From NCBI RefSeq assembly GCF_947499295.1, contig NZ_CANMNP010000001.1, forward strand, positions 744,001-808,000: a stretch of 64,000 bases of DNA. Direction: 5' to 3'. Below, piece by piece: positions 18,524 through 27,649 of this stretch. The notes below the pieces were generated by a model. The model saw nothing but the letters and a program-made list of their open reading frames with translations, made no database searches and was not told the origin of the DNA. Position 1 is the stretch's first letter, and every line of letters starts with the position of its first letter. This DNA comes from an uncultured Roseibium sp. GTDB lineage: Bacteria > Pseudomonadota > Alphaproteobacteria > Rhizobiales > Stappiaceae. Both the position numbers and the translations under genes were made by a program.

Positions 18524-19999
18524 TCAGGCAGCCGCCTCATCTCCCGGCTCGGTTTGCCAGCCGAGATCGGTGAGCGTCACGATACGGTTGCCCCGCAAAT
18601 CGGTGGCGCAGACTAGGAAACCGCGCTCTTCCATGTGACTGAGAAGCCAGCGGGCACGACCGGGTGAGCGTGTTCCATAGGCTGTCGCGATTTCCAGATT
18701 TCCCGGACAGGGAGCCTTGGCAAGTGCAGCCTTGGCCAGTAGCAAATAGACACCGCGCATATCGTCGGGCAGTTCGGCTGCTATCAACTCGGCCTGTGTC
18801 CAGGCACCATCGTCCACTTCACCCTTTTCAACCCCGGCCCGTGCTACCGATAGCTTTTCACGGAAAGCTTGCAGATCGGGTGCTCCACCCGGCAATTTCG
18901 CAATCCGGCAGCGAACCTGAAAATCCTGATAGAGCGATGCGATCGGCTGAAAGGCAGCATCGTCGTCTTCAAGAATGCCGGCAATGATCTCCGATATTTT
19001 CTCGTCCCGTTCGCCAAATTCCAGCAGGCTTTCAGCTTGTGGCGTTTCAGCTTCACTAGCCCGTTCCGCACTTGTGAGGCGGTCCAGCACCTCTCCCGTC
19101 GACGCGACCGGTTCGATATAGCGCTGGCGCACGGGCCGTACTTCGTCAGCACCGGGCGTGAAAATCAGGTCCTTTGCCTCTTCTTTTGGCTGCTCTGGAA
19201 GTGGCATCAGCTTGTGACTGCCTCCCCTTCCCGCGGTTTCGACCGGGCCAATCTTGACCGGGATCGGACGCCGTGACATTGCCGGGCCGAGCGCGATGAA
19301 ATGACCACGGTCCAGATTGCGGAAACTTTCCGCCTGACGTCTCTCCATTCCGAGCAGGTCGGCTGCTCGTGCCATGTCGATGTCAAGAAAGGTCCGGCCC
19401 ATCAGGAAATTTGAGGCTTCCGCCGCAACGTTTTTGGCAAGTTTTGCAAGACGCTGTGTTGCGATGACACCGGCCAAACCGCGCTTGCGGCCACGACACA
19501 TCAGGTTGGTCATGGCACCCAGCGACCGGCGCCTGGCTTCTTCCGTCACTTCTCCGGCTGCGGCCGGGGCAAACAGCTGTGCTTCGTCGACGACGACGAC
19601 CATCGGATACCAAAGATCCCGGTCCGCATCGAACAAGCCGTCCAGAAATGTCGCTGCTGCCTTCATCTGCCGGTCGGCATCCAGACCTTCCAGATTGAGA
19701 ACGACCGACACGCGGTGCTGACGCACGCGGCCCGCGATCATCTGCAGATCTTTTTCCGTGCCGACGGCGTCGACCACCACATGACCGTATTTTTCGGCAA
19801 GCGAGACAAAATCGCCTTCAGGATCGATGATCGCTTGCTGAACCCAGGCTGCTGACTGCTCCAGCAAACGGCGCAGCAAATGCGACTTTCCGGACCCGGA
19901 ATTGCCCTGCACCAACAGCCGGGTCGCCAGGAGCTCTTCAAGATCAAGCTCGGCGCGTGTCCCGCCCCTAATTTCCCCGATATCGATCTGTACTGTCAT
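18524..19999 (-). CDS. HerA-like ATPase (DUF87 family)
   Basis: Cytoplasmic P-loop ATPase of 491 residues in the HerA/FtsK group. Walker A is GNSGSGKSH (about residues 33-41), Walker B is VVVVDEAQLF, and an arginine-rich sensor region (RRRSLGAMTNLMCRGRKRG) follows, then IATQRLAKLAKN. A variable Glu-rich linker (about 275-345) leads to a C-terminal winged-helix-like part (GTRSPGRARWLLSHMEERGF). Archaeal HerA works with the nuclease NurA in DNA end resection, but no nuclease gene is adjacent. The DNA-translocase role is therefore by family only. Confidence 0.85.
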   Translation of the reverse strand: MTVQIDIGEIRGGTRAELDLEELLATRLLVQGNSGSGKSHLLRRLLEQSAAWVQQAIIDPEGDFVSLAEKYGHVVVDAVGTEKDLQMIAGRVRQHRVSVVLNLEGLDADRQMKAAATFLDGLFDADRDLWYPMVVVVDEAQLFAPAAAGEVTEEARRRSLGAMTNLMCRGRKRGLAGVIATQRLAKLAKNVAAEASNFLMGRTFLDIDMARAADLLGMERRQAESFRNLDRGHFIALGPAMSRRPIPVKIGPVETAGRGGSHKLMPLPEQPKEEAKDLIFTPGADEVRPVRQRYIEPVASTGEVLDRLTSAERASEAETPQAESLLEFGERDEKISEIIAGILEDDDAAFQPIASLYQDFQVRCRIAKLPGGAPDLQAFREKLSVARAGVEKGEVDDGAWTQAELIAAELPDDMRGVYLLLAKAALAKAPCPGNLEIATAYGTRSPGRARWLLSHMEERGFLVCATDLRGNRIVTLTDLGWQTEPGDEAAA

Positions 20000-20423
20000 A
20001 CGATCACTTGAGACACCGCTTCTGCCGCGCCATTCATTCCCCAGACCATGTTTCCTGCAGTGCGGTAGTCAGCACGATTCCTCTGACGTTGCAAAGCCGT
20101 GGACCTTCGATAGCCGGGTTTTCCCAGAATTCCACCGGGCGCCAGAGCTGAATGCGGCGGGTTTACAGATGTTGTCTGAAGCGAACGGGTGCAAATAGAG
20201 GAATCTATGGCGCTTGACCCGGATGTTCCGGGGGAAATAAAGCCTCCCTATTTTAAATAAGCGCGCCAATCGTTCGGCCTTCTTTGATGACCTTTACGAA
20301 CCCAAAGAAATAAAAATTACAAAAAAATATCTTTTTTCAAAATCTTACGGCTCACACCCACCTTCTTGTGAACGCCGAACGAAAATTCACCGCTCCATGA
20401 GTCCAGCTTTTCGACATTGGATT
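20000..20423. other. Gene-free region upstream of HerA-like ATPase
   Basis: The first half has the base composition of the neighbouring genes, but no frame looks coding; the second half (from about 20240) turns AT-rich and marks the start of a compositionally distinct patch. It should hold the promoter of the ATPase gene. I see no RNA gene. Confidence 0.5.
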
Positions 20424-20855
20424 CTAACTTAAGTTAAAATCCACGATCTCTCGCCCGCGCATCTTGCAGTAGGCCTTCACCACCTTTGATTCATCTTTGA
20501 TCCGATAGTCGATATCTACGTTCTTGCGATGTGATCCAAGGGATCTTGAACTTGAAATACGCTCAATTGGCTTGAAGATGGCTTTGCGCGCGAAATCATT
20601 ACAAATCTGGATCGCAATATCGGCGCTCATTACTTCTTCTTCTTCTTTTTGTTTTTCTTGTTCTTTTTTGTAATCAGCGAGAGATTCGCTTTGTGCCTTC
20701 AGAAGAGCCACGCATTGCGAAAACTCCACGGTGCCTGGAGTGAATTCCCCAGCGCATATCCGCTCAGCTTTTTCAGACTTTGTCTCTGAAACAGACGTGT
20801 CGGACACGCACCCTGCGAGAAAAGGAACAAATACGGCAAAAACCCAAAATTTCAT
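20424..20855 (-). CDS. Hypothetical lipoprotein
   Basis: Protein of 143 residues with a lipoprotein signal: MKFWVFAVFVPFLAGC, lipobox LAGC with Cys16 as the lipid site. A Glu/Lys-rich stretch (KKEQEKQKEEEEV, about residues 62-75) suggests a short coiled coil; the rest contains two further Cys pairs. I do not recognise a family. It lies in an AT-rich patch and its codon use differs from its neighbours, which hints at acquired DNA. Confidence 0.6.
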   Translation of the reverse strand: MKFWVFAVFVPFLAGCVSDTSVSETKSEKAERICAGEFTPGTVEFSQCVALLKAQSESLADYKKEQEKQKEEEEVMSADIAIQICNDFARKAIFKPIERISSSRSLGSHRKNVDIDYRIKDESKVVKAYCKMRGREIVDFNLS

Positions 20856-20921
20856 GTGGTCCGCCCCCGCGCGGCAATAGGATGAGGAAACCAGTCAAAA
20901 GATTTCACACCTGCAGTAAAT

Positions 20922-21062
20922 CTAATAACACCAAAAAAATATTCTCAGATTTTCAATCTCAACAAATTCTTCAAGCGCAACAGCAGAGTTTGTAAATTTA
21001 GGCATCTCAATTTTTTCTATATTACTAACGTCAACTGTGAGAGATTGTTTAATCGCCTCTTT
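20922..21062 (-). pseudogene. Possible gene remnant (46 codons, no start)
   Basis: An open stretch between two stops reads as plausible protein (for instance SNIEKIEMPKFTNSAVALEE) but has no good start or ribosome site; the only internal ATG would leave 27 residues. It may be the tail of a decayed gene in this AT-rich patch, or chance. Confidence 0.2.
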
Positions 21063-21148
21063 CTATCTAATACTAGCAGGCATTTAAATTTATTTTATAT
21101 CAGACAAATATTGATAGTAATTTTTAGTCGTTGCAGTAAAAATTCCAT

Positions 21149-21439
21149 CTAGTTGGTCGCAAATATGAATGCAAAAATACCGAATATGGAAACGAGAAAT
21201 ACCCAGCGATATCTTTTGATAGGTCGGTTATTGAATTCTTCTATGAATTCTTGCGGTGGATTATTTTCCATATTTAGGTGAGTATTGAGGCCCATATTTC
21301 CTTCATTTACCCATTTTTTATCTTTAGCATTCCACTTGATCAACAACTTGTCCTGCGCGGTCAAGCATCCCAACAAGAACAAACCTGAGGCAATCCAAGC
21401 AATTAAACCAACAGCCCCTATGAAGTTATCTAAGCTCAT
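21149..21439 (-). CDS. Hypothetical small membrane protein
   Basis: Protein of 96 residues with two predicted membrane helices, about residues 5-27 (NFIGAVGLIAWIASGLFLLG) and 77-95 (WVFLVSIFGIFAFIFATN), joined by a polar loop (WNAKDKKWVNEGNMG) that resembles a short ligand or partner-binding segment. Unrecognised family. The ribosome site is weak (only a purine-rich GTAAA before the ATG). AT-rich codon use sets it apart from the surrounding genes. Confidence 0.55.
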   Translation of the reverse strand: MSLDNFIGAVGLIAWIASGLFLLGCLTAQDKLLIKWNAKDKKWVNEGNMGLNTHLNMENNPPQEFIEEFNNRPIKRYRWVFLVSIFGIFAFIFATN

Positions 21440-21583
21440 TTTACTTCGTATACTCTTTTTTATACAAAATTTTCATTGCTAACGAGTTCATTTGGCGTTT
21501 TGACCTTCTGACACAAGTTCCTGCTGACGAAGTCACAATGAATCGAAAACAAAGCTCCCTTCGTCGAACTCAGGTCCCGATCC

Positions 21584-22114
21584 CTAAGCTGCAAGGTCTT
21601 CCTCAATGGCTGTGTCGAGCACAGTTGCAGCGATCTTTTTGTGGAAGGGCAAGATCAGCGCTAGGTAAGCGTAGCCGAACAGGTTGTGCCGTTTGCAGCA
21701 GGTCGTGGCATAAACGCGCGGGGTCTTCCCAACGCTGCGGAAGATGGACAGGCGAAAATCCTGGTGCCAGTCGTCTTCTCCCAGAATGATCTCATTCTGC
21801 CCGACACTGTAGATCTTGAAAAACCCGACCCTGTCTCCGGCCTCACGCTCTTCCAAAGGTATGTCTGACTGCTCTTTGAGAAGATCATCGGTTGTTTTCA
21901 GCCCCAGTGGCTTGACCACCGCGTCGCGGGCCGCCAGAAGCTTGTTCATCCAGCCGATATCCGCATTTAGCATGTGATCCGCGAGCACCCTAACATCGAC
22001 CGACTGCAGGTCTGGACGCCCTCTCAGTGAGACGGAAAAAGTGTCCATATAGTCGCCTTTCGAATGATAGGCGTTGAGGCGACTGTCTTGAGGAAGAGTG
22101 TCGGCAATGCTCAT
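21584..22114 (-). CDS. DUF2867 domain protein
   Basis: Protein of 176 residues starting at MSIADTLPQD (22114), with GGAG six bases upstream. It matches the DUF2867 pattern: YMDTFSVSL near the start, LGEDDWHQDFRLSIF in the middle and the C-terminal HNLFGYAYLALILPFHK. There is no signal or clear membrane segment apart from that last amphipathic helix. Members are sometimes fused to NAD-dependent epimerase domains or sit beside them; here it stands alone. Function unknown. Confidence 0.75.
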   Translation of the reverse strand: MSIADTLPQDSRLNAYHSKGDYMDTFSVSLRGRPDLQSVDVRVLADHMLNADIGWMNKLLAARDAVVKPLGLKTTDDLLKEQSDIPLEEREAGDRVGFFKIYSVGQNEIILGEDDWHQDFRLSIFRSVGKTPRVYATTCCKRHNLFGYAYLALILPFHKKIAATVLDTAIEEDLAA

Positions 22115-22244
22115 CTTCAGCTCCGGATCCATTGATAGAACGTAAAGACATTACACCAGGATCTTGCCGGAAACGCTGAGCAGATTGCCGCAATCAGCGT
22201 TTCCAGCACATTTGTTCTGACACCAGAAGGCGAACGTTTCTCCG

Positions 22245-22829
22245 TCAGGTCCAGCGACCAGGGAAGGCGATTTCCGTCAGCGGTTTGCGGCCACTTGGCG
22301 CTTCCCTGGACTGCAAGCTCTCCGGCAATTGGTTGGCATTTCCGCGCCGGCCAACGGCAAAGGCTATTTCCGGCTTGAAACGCTCAGGAACACCGAGTTT
22401 CTCGTGGATCTCATCCTTCAGGATACCGGCCATGCCATGGGTGTGATAACCAAGTGCCGTTGCCTGGAGGGCCGCATGCGCCCAAGCAGAGCCTGCATCA
22501 AATGAGTGCGCGCCATTGGCCCGGTTCGGCCTGCCATCCTTGCCGTCAACTTCCTGATCTGTGAAGAGAAAAACAAGTGCGGATGCATGTTGCGCCCAAT
22601 CACGGTTAAACGGGTTCAGCAACTCGACCAATGGCTGCCACGCATTCTCGCCCCGCAATGCATAGACGAAACGCCATGGCTGTATATTGAATGCGGAAGG
22701 CGCACAGCGCGCGGCTTCCAAAATGGTCTTCAGATCCTGCTCGGGCATCGACGATCCATCAAAGGCGCGCGGTGACCAGCGCTCGACAAACAGATCCGTT
22801 ACCGGATGATCAGGTGTTCTGACGCTCAT
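22245..22829 (-). CDS. Nitroreductase family protein
   Basis: FMN-dependent oxidoreductase of 194 residues starting at MSVRTPDHPV (22829). FMN-binding motifs are visible: RWSPRAFDG near the start, AARCAPSAFNIQPWRFV, and the C-terminal GRRGNANQLPE. It should be a homodimer that uses NAD(P)H to reduce nitro, quinone or flavin substrates. It diverges from an MFS exporter gene, and a strong palindrome (22895-22910) lies between the two, so they are probably co-regulated in response to a toxic compound. Confidence 0.88.
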   Translation of the reverse strand: MSVRTPDHPVTDLFVERWSPRAFDGSSMPEQDLKTILEAARCAPSAFNIQPWRFVYALRGENAWQPLVELLNPFNRDWAQHASALVFLFTDQEVDGKDGRPNRANGAHSFDAGSAWAHAALQATALGYHTHGMAGILKDEIHEKLGVPERFKPEIAFAVGRRGNANQLPESLQSREAPSGRKPLTEIAFPGRWT

Positions 22830-22894
22830 ATTCGTTACTCCAGCTCTTTCTTGGGCTTCTATCCGCCCTGTCTTGCCCGAGATAGTCAATCTTT

Positions 22895-22910
22895 ATCTTG
22901 ATATCAAGAT
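22895..22910. promoter_or_regulatory. 16-base palindromic operator between nitroreductase and MFS genes
   Basis: ATCTTGATATCAAGAT is a perfect palindrome, 66 bases before the nitroreductase start and 129 bases before the transporter start. The size and symmetry fit a MarR-family dimer. No regulator gene is adjacent. Confidence 0.65.
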
Positions 22911-23038
22911 TCTTTTATAAAAGATAATTTGCATTTCCGAGCACGTTCGAAGAAGCACACGGATCAAAAAAACCGGGTGCAAATTGCCGAGGTGACTTAA
23001 GGTGGTGGAAATTGCTTTTGCAGGTTGGGGGACGGCAC

Positions 23039-24400
23039 GTGGCAGGACTATCTGAAAAGGAGCGAAAGCGCGGTCTTGTACTCGCCGTCGGCGGCCTTGG
23101 AGGGCTTGTCATGCTGGACGAGACCATTTTGGGCGTGTCGCTGCCAGCAATACGAACCGAACTTGACCTTTCGCCGACAACCGCACACTGGATCATCAAC
23201 TCCTACATGCTCACCTTCACATGTTTTGCTGCCATTGGCGGCAAAGCAATCGATCTGTTCGGGCTGAGACCAGCCCTGATCGTGAGTTGCACTATTTTTG
23301 CGATTGCGAGCCTTCTCGCCGGATTTTCCGACAGTGCGGCCATGCTGATTTCAATGCGCGTGATCCAGGGTCTTTGTGCGGCGATCATGTTCCCCATGTC
23401 GCTTGCAGCCACAACACTGTCTTTTGGTGAAAAGGAACGTGGGCGAGCCATCGGCATTCTGGCCGGGATGGCGACGATCTTTCTGGCAGCAGGCCCGATG
23501 CTTGGCGGCGTCCTGACCGATTTTCTGTCCTGGCGCTGGGTTTTCTGGATCAACATCCCGATTGTCGTGGCTGGCGGTAGTCTCGCCTGTGTGCTCTGGC
23601 GCAATCCGGAGCATCCCCGGCCTCGGCCTGTCATTGACCGTATTGGCCTTGTCCTGCTCTTGATCGGTCTAACCGCATTGATTTTCGGCCTAATGGAAGG
23701 CCCCGATTTCGGCTGGGCCACACCGGTTATTCTCACCAGCCTGGCGGGCGGCATCATTGGTCTTGTTGCGTTTGTGCTGTTTGAAGCAAAGCAAAGCAAA
23801 CCGTTGGTCGATGTCTCGCTGTTCCTGCTGAAACCCTTTCATGCCAGCGCGGCGGTGATCCTTTTGACACAGATGAGCAAGATCATGGTTGCAATTTTCG
23901 TTCCGCATTTTCTCCAGTTGGAACTCCATTTTGCGGCCCTTTGGGCCGGTATAGGGACCGCAATAGCCGTGCTCCCCTTCCCGTTCCTGGCGGCACCTGC
24001 GGGCAAGTTTGTCGACAAACACGGGTCACGACGACCGGTGGTGATTTCTCTATTTCTGATTGGTCTTGCCTGTATCCTGATTGGCGCGCTGATGCATTTC
24101 AACAGCTACTGGGCCATTGCGCCGGCCCTTATTCTATGGGGCACCGCGCTGCCGATTGCCATGATCCCCGCAACACGTTTGAACGCCAATGCCGTGCCGC
24201 AAGACAAACAGGGCGAAGTCAGTGGCGTCGTGATTACTGTCAGGCTGGTCGGGGGAACTCTCGGCGTCACTCTTGGCAGCGTGTTATTGGCCATGAACGC
24301 CGGCTTTCCTGCCATTTTCTGGGTGACAGGCGCTCTGATCATTTTGTGTGCGCTCTACGGTTTGACCGCATTTACAGATGATGCGCCGGAAGAACAGTAG
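23039..24400 (+). CDS. MFS drug exporter, DHA2 (EmrB/QacA) type
   Basis: Inner-membrane proton-driven exporter of 453 residues with about 14 membrane segments. Family motifs are seen: LDETILGVSLPAI in TM1, NSYMLTFTCFAAIGGKAIDLFG (motif A region) and GPMLGGVLTDFLSWRWVFWIN (motif C region). I choose the GTG at 23039 because GGGGGA lies six bases before it; a TTG at 23012 would add nine residues. It faces the nitroreductase gene across a shared palindrome. The substrate is unknown. Confidence 0.87.
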   Translation: MAGLSEKERKRGLVLAVGGLGGLVMLDETILGVSLPAIRTELDLSPTTAHWIINSYMLTFTCFAAIGGKAIDLFGLRPALIVSCTIFAIASLLAGFSDSAAMLISMRVIQGLCAAIMFPMSLAATTLSFGEKERGRAIGILAGMATIFLAAGPMLGGVLTDFLSWRWVFWINIPIVVAGGSLACVLWRNPEHPRPRPVIDRIGLVLLLIGLTALIFGLMEGPDFGWATPVILTSLAGGIIGLVAFVLFEAKQSKPLVDVSLFLLKPFHASAAVILLTQMSKIMVAIFVPHFLQLELHFAALWAGIGTAIAVLPFPFLAAPAGKFVDKHGSRRPVVISLFLIGLACILIGALMHFNSYWAIAPALILWGTALPIAMIPATRLNANAVPQDKQGEVSGVVITVRLVGGTLGVTLGSVLLAMNAGFPAIFWVTGALIILCALYGLTAFTDDAPEEQ

Positions 24401-24436
24401 TTCCCGGCGCAACCTGTCAGCTAGGACCGATGCTTC

Positions 24437-25948
24437 TCAGGCGAAGTCGTCCTGAAACTGGTCTCTCAGAACATTCTTCTGGATCTTGCCCATCGTGTTT
24501 CGCGGCAGTGTCTCCAGAACGTGGACCCGTTTGGGCTGCTTGAACTTGGCCAATTTGCTGGAAAGCGCCGATTGAACGTCTCCACTCTCCAGACTTGCTC
24601 CAGGTTTTGGGGCCAATACCGCGACAACAGCTTCTCCAAAATCGGGGTGCGGTACTCCGATCACCGCGCTTTCCGCCACACCTGGCATCTCGTCCAGTGC
24701 AGCCTCAACTTCGGCGGGATAAACATTGAAGCCACCGGAAATGATCAGATCCTTGGAACGGCCGACGATAGAGATGTAGCCTTCTTCGTCTACGCGGCCC
24801 ATGTCGCCGCTGATGAAGAAGCCGTCGACACGGAACTCCTGAGCTGTCTTTTCCGGCATCTGCCAATAGCCCTGGAAGACATTCGGACCCTTGATCTCGA
24901 TAATTCCGACGTCGCCTTGCGCCACCTCCCGGCCGGTCTTTGGATCGGCGATCCTGATGCCAACACCAGGCAACGGAAAGCCGACGGTGCCCGGCCGCCG
25001 ATCGCCATCATAAGGATTGGAGGTGTTCATGTTGGTTTCGGTCATGCCATAGCGTTCCAGAATGGCGTGCCCGGTGCGGTCCGAAAATTCCTTGTGAACT
25101 TCCGCCGAAAGCGGCGCGGAACCGGATATGAAAAGCCGCATATGGGCCACAAGATCTCGCCTAAACTCGTCCGATCCGAGCAATCGCGAATAGAATGTCG
25201 GAACCCCCATCATCGCTGTGGCACGCGGCAACAGTGCAAGCATCCTCTCCAGGTCAAATTTGGGCAGGAACAAAAGCGAGCCACCTGCAATCATCAGGCA
25301 ATTCGTTGCAACAAAAAGACCGTGCGTGTGAAAGATCGGCAACGCGTGCAGCAGAATGTCATCTTCAGTGAACCTCCAAACCTTGACCAAAGTCTGGGAA
25401 TTGGAGGCCAGGTTTCCATGGCTGAGCATCGCTCCTTTGGATCGGCCAGTCGTGCCGGAGGTGTAAAGGATTGCGGCCAGATCGTCTTCATCCCGAGGTC
25501 GGGTCTCGTAGTCGTCCGCCATTTCATCAGCCAACTGCGCGAGCGTGCCGCCGCCCTCAGCATCAAGCGTCTGCAGCTTGGCGCCGGATTTTTGTGCCGT
25601 TCCGGCAAGCGCATCGGCTTTCGCAGGATCGCAGACAAACACAGCCGGTTCGGCGTCACCGACAAAATAGGCAATTTCAGCTGCTGTATAGGCTGTGTTG
25701 AGCGGCAGAAAAACACCGCCCGCCCTAATGGTGCCGAGATAGAGCATCAATGCGTCAGGCGTCTTTTCAACCTGAACCGCAACCCTGTCGCCCGGTTTCA
25801 CGCCCAGCTTTTGCAGCGCCCCTGCATATTGCGCCGAGCGAGCAAGCACACCTTGATAGGTCAACCGATTTCCGTCTCCGGTTTCCAGAAACACTTTGTC
25901 CGGATCCGGAATAAAGGCGGTCAGCGCGTCGAAAAGGTGATTGCTCAT
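24437..25948 (-). CDS. matB: Malonyl-CoA synthetase (malonate-CoA ligase)
   Basis: ANL-superfamily acyl-CoA ligase of 503 residues that activates malonate with ATP and CoA. The P-loop YTSGTTGRSKGAM, the A5 motif ERYGMTETN, SGDMGRVDEEGY and the C-terminal catalytic Lys in PRNTMGKIQKN are intact. MatB-like features include HALPIFHTHGLFVA and the substrate-pocket region PTFYSRLL. The usual partner, malonyl-CoA decarboxylase (matA), is not adjacent. It converges with the MFS exporter gene. Without a matA neighbour, a methylmalonate or other short dicarboxylate substrate is possible. Confidence 0.85.
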   Translation of the reverse strand: MSNHLFDALTAFIPDPDKVFLETGDGNRLTYQGVLARSAQYAGALQKLGVKPGDRVAVQVEKTPDALMLYLGTIRAGGVFLPLNTAYTAAEIAYFVGDAEPAVFVCDPAKADALAGTAQKSGAKLQTLDAEGGGTLAQLADEMADDYETRPRDEDDLAAILYTSGTTGRSKGAMLSHGNLASNSQTLVKVWRFTEDDILLHALPIFHTHGLFVATNCLMIAGGSLLFLPKFDLERMLALLPRATAMMGVPTFYSRLLGSDEFRRDLVAHMRLFISGSAPLSAEVHKEFSDRTGHAILERYGMTETNMNTSNPYDGDRRPGTVGFPLPGVGIRIADPKTGREVAQGDVGIIEIKGPNVFQGYWQMPEKTAQEFRVDGFFISGDMGRVDEEGYISIVGRSKDLIISGGFNVYPAEVEAALDEMPGVAESAVIGVPHPDFGEAVVAVLAPKPGASLESGDVQSALSSKLAKFKQPKRVHVLETLPRNTMGKIQKNVLRDQFQDDFA

Positions 25949-26192
25949 CAAGAAATCCCAAGTTTGCCATCAAGTGCCGAGGCTATATGCCGATCGGGGT
26001 GACAGTTAAAGCAAGTCTCTACAGTTTCAGCAAGGTCACATTCCTTGGCTGAACTGCCAATGCTACTTATGAAGTCTCTGGCCGTTGTGATGGTCCTTTC
26101 CTTGACTTACCTCAATTTCGACCAACACCTCTTTCAAGTTATGATGGGTATTGCCGAAACTTCGGCCACGGAAAGCAGCGAGGATATCCTGG

Positions 26193-26846
26193 ATGCCTGA
26201 AATCAGGCGGCTGACAATGGCAGAACTGATCGCCGACGGTGCCGTTCATTTGGTCGGCATATGTTTGGGCATAACGGCAACGGTCATACTGGCCGTGACG
26301 ATGTGGGACGTTGCGGATCGCGCACGCCAGGTGACGGTCATGATCTATGCCACCTGTCTGATGACGATGCTGATCTGTTCAGCGCTCTACAATATGTTGG
26401 CCAAGGACCATAAGTCCGGCATCTTGCGCCGTCTCGATCACGCAGCAATTTTCCTCATGATTGCAGGCACATATACACCATTGGCCGCAATCATCATCGG
26501 AGGATGGACGGGAAGCATATTGCTGGCCATTGTGTGAACCGGTGCTGTGGCGGGAGCTATTCTCAAGCTGGCACACCTGACCGGCCTGGACCGTTTGACG
26601 GTACCAATATATCTCGGCCTGGGTTGGGTGGTTGTTTTTGCGGCCCAGCCGCTGATCGAAAGGGCCTCGAGTTTCGGCTTTTTAATGATCCTGGCCGGGG
26701 GGCTGCTCTATACGATCGGAACCGTGTTTTATGCCTGGAAGAAACTGCCATTCCAGAATGCGATCTGGCATGCGTTCGTCCTGGCAGCAGCGGTCTGTCA
26801 TTTCACAGCCGTCTTTCATGACGTAGCACTGGCCATGACCCCATAA
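26193..26846 (+). pseudogene. Haemolysin III/TrhA-family membrane protein, broken by an in-frame stop
   Basis: Two open stretches in the same frame (26193-26537 and 26538-26846) together make a complete seven-helix haemolysin III/TrhA-family protein of about 217 residues. TGA at 26535-26537 falls where the family usually has Trp (IV-stop-TGAVAGAI), so a single TGG-to-TGA change, or a base-call error, would explain it. Conserved family residues are otherwise kept: GAVHLVG, SALYN, DHAAIFLMIAGTYTP and the C-terminal WHAFVLAAAVCHFTAVF. I start at the ATG at 26193 (MPEIRRLTM). Either a recent pseudogene or an error. Confidence 0.8.
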
Positions 26847-26865
26847 TGACAGCGTGACAAATAAA

Positions 26866-26896
26866 AAGTGCAGCCTGCAATCAGCAAGCTGCACTT
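26866..26896. terminator. Bidirectional terminator
   Basis: AAGTGCAGC and GCTGCACTT pair over nine bases around a 13-base loop. On the minus strand it is followed by TTTATTTG, so it ends the L,D-transpeptidase transcript; on the plus strand it lies just after the haemolysin III gene. Confidence 0.8.
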
Positions 26897-26914
26897 CTGT
26901 AACATCGCATTTCG

Positions 26915-27649
26915 TCAGGCTTCGGCGTTCGGGTCTTTCGTCAGCACAACGACCTTGGTCCTGAGGGGCACTCGATTGAACAGGTCAATCACGTCCTGCT
27001 GCCACATGCGGATGCAGCCGGAAGAGACACTCTTGCCGATGGAATTCGGCTGATTTGTGCCGTGAATCCGGTAAAGCGTGTCTGTTGCACCCTGCCACAA
27101 ATCCATGGCGCGGGCACCGAGCGGATTTCGCAGCCCGGCAGGAAAGCCTTTTTCCCAGTATCGCTCCAGCGATGGCTTGCGCGCGATCATTTCACGAGGA
27201 GGGCGCCAGATAGGATGAGGGCGTTTCACCCGAATCAGAGCCTCGCCTGACCATGCAAACCCTGCACGCCCGACACCGATGCCATAGCGCAGAGCCTTGT
27301 TGTTCCCAAGCGTCCAATAAAGAAAGTTATTGTAGGGGTCGACGACAATCGTACCTGGCTTCTCTCGGGTTTTGTATTCAACCACCTGACGCCAGTATTG
27401 CTTGTCGAATTTCTTGTAGTTGATCGCAGGCCAGGTGAAATCCCCGTCTGGCAAGGCTGCATAGGCCGAAGCATAGTCAAATTCTTCATCAGGCAGTTCT
27501 GCCTGGTCCGGCAAGCCGACGATGGTTGCAGTCTGGCAACCGGCGAGAGCGGATCCGGCAAGCGCAAGACCCCCGGTAAGAAGAAAGCGGCGGCTGAGAA
27601 AGCTTTCTTGCGCCGAAACAGTATCATTCAGCGATTTGGTACGCTTCAT
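26915..27649 (-). CDS. L,D-transpeptidase (YkuD family), exported
   Basis: Cell-wall enzyme of 244 residues that can cross-link peptidoglycan (3-3 links) or attach lipoproteins to it. The N-terminus has a twin-arginine-like segment (SRRFLLTGG) followed by LAGSALAGC, which also reads as a lipobox at Cys38. The YkuD catalytic motif is clear: HGTNQPNSIGKSVSSGCIRM, with the nucleophile Cys in SSGC. Upstream, TIVVDPYNNFLYW is the usual entry to the domain. GGAGG seven bases before the ATG gives a strong ribosome site. It is a single-gene unit. Confidence 0.92.
   Translation of the reverse strand: MKRTKSLNDTVSAQESFLSRRFLLTGGLALAGSALAGCQTATIVGLPDQAELPDEEFDYASAYAALPDGDFTWPAINYKKFDKQYWRQVVEYKTREKPGTIVVDPYNNFLYWTLGNNKALRYGIGVGRAGFAWSGEALIRVKRPHPIWRPPREMIARKPSLERYWEKGFPAGLRNPLGARAMDLWQGATDTLYRIHGTNQPNSIGKSVSSGCIRMWQQDVIDLFNRVPLRTKVVVLTKDPNAEA

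Noticed and set aside
20000..20423. Possible tRNA or other RNA gene in the gap
   Set aside because: I could not build a cloverleaf or a conserved RNA fold from the sequence.
24521..26002. 493-residue plus-strand open frame
   Set aside because: Antisense shadow of matB with no known motif.
26535..26537. TGA as a selenocysteine codon in the haemolysin III gene
   Set aside because: The family has Trp, not Cys or Sec, near this place, it is not a redox protein, and no selenocysteine-insertion hairpin stands out behind the codon.
26866..26896. Hairpin considered as a small RNA
   Set aside because: It is well explained as a terminator of the L,D-transpeptidase gene, with the T-run on that strand.
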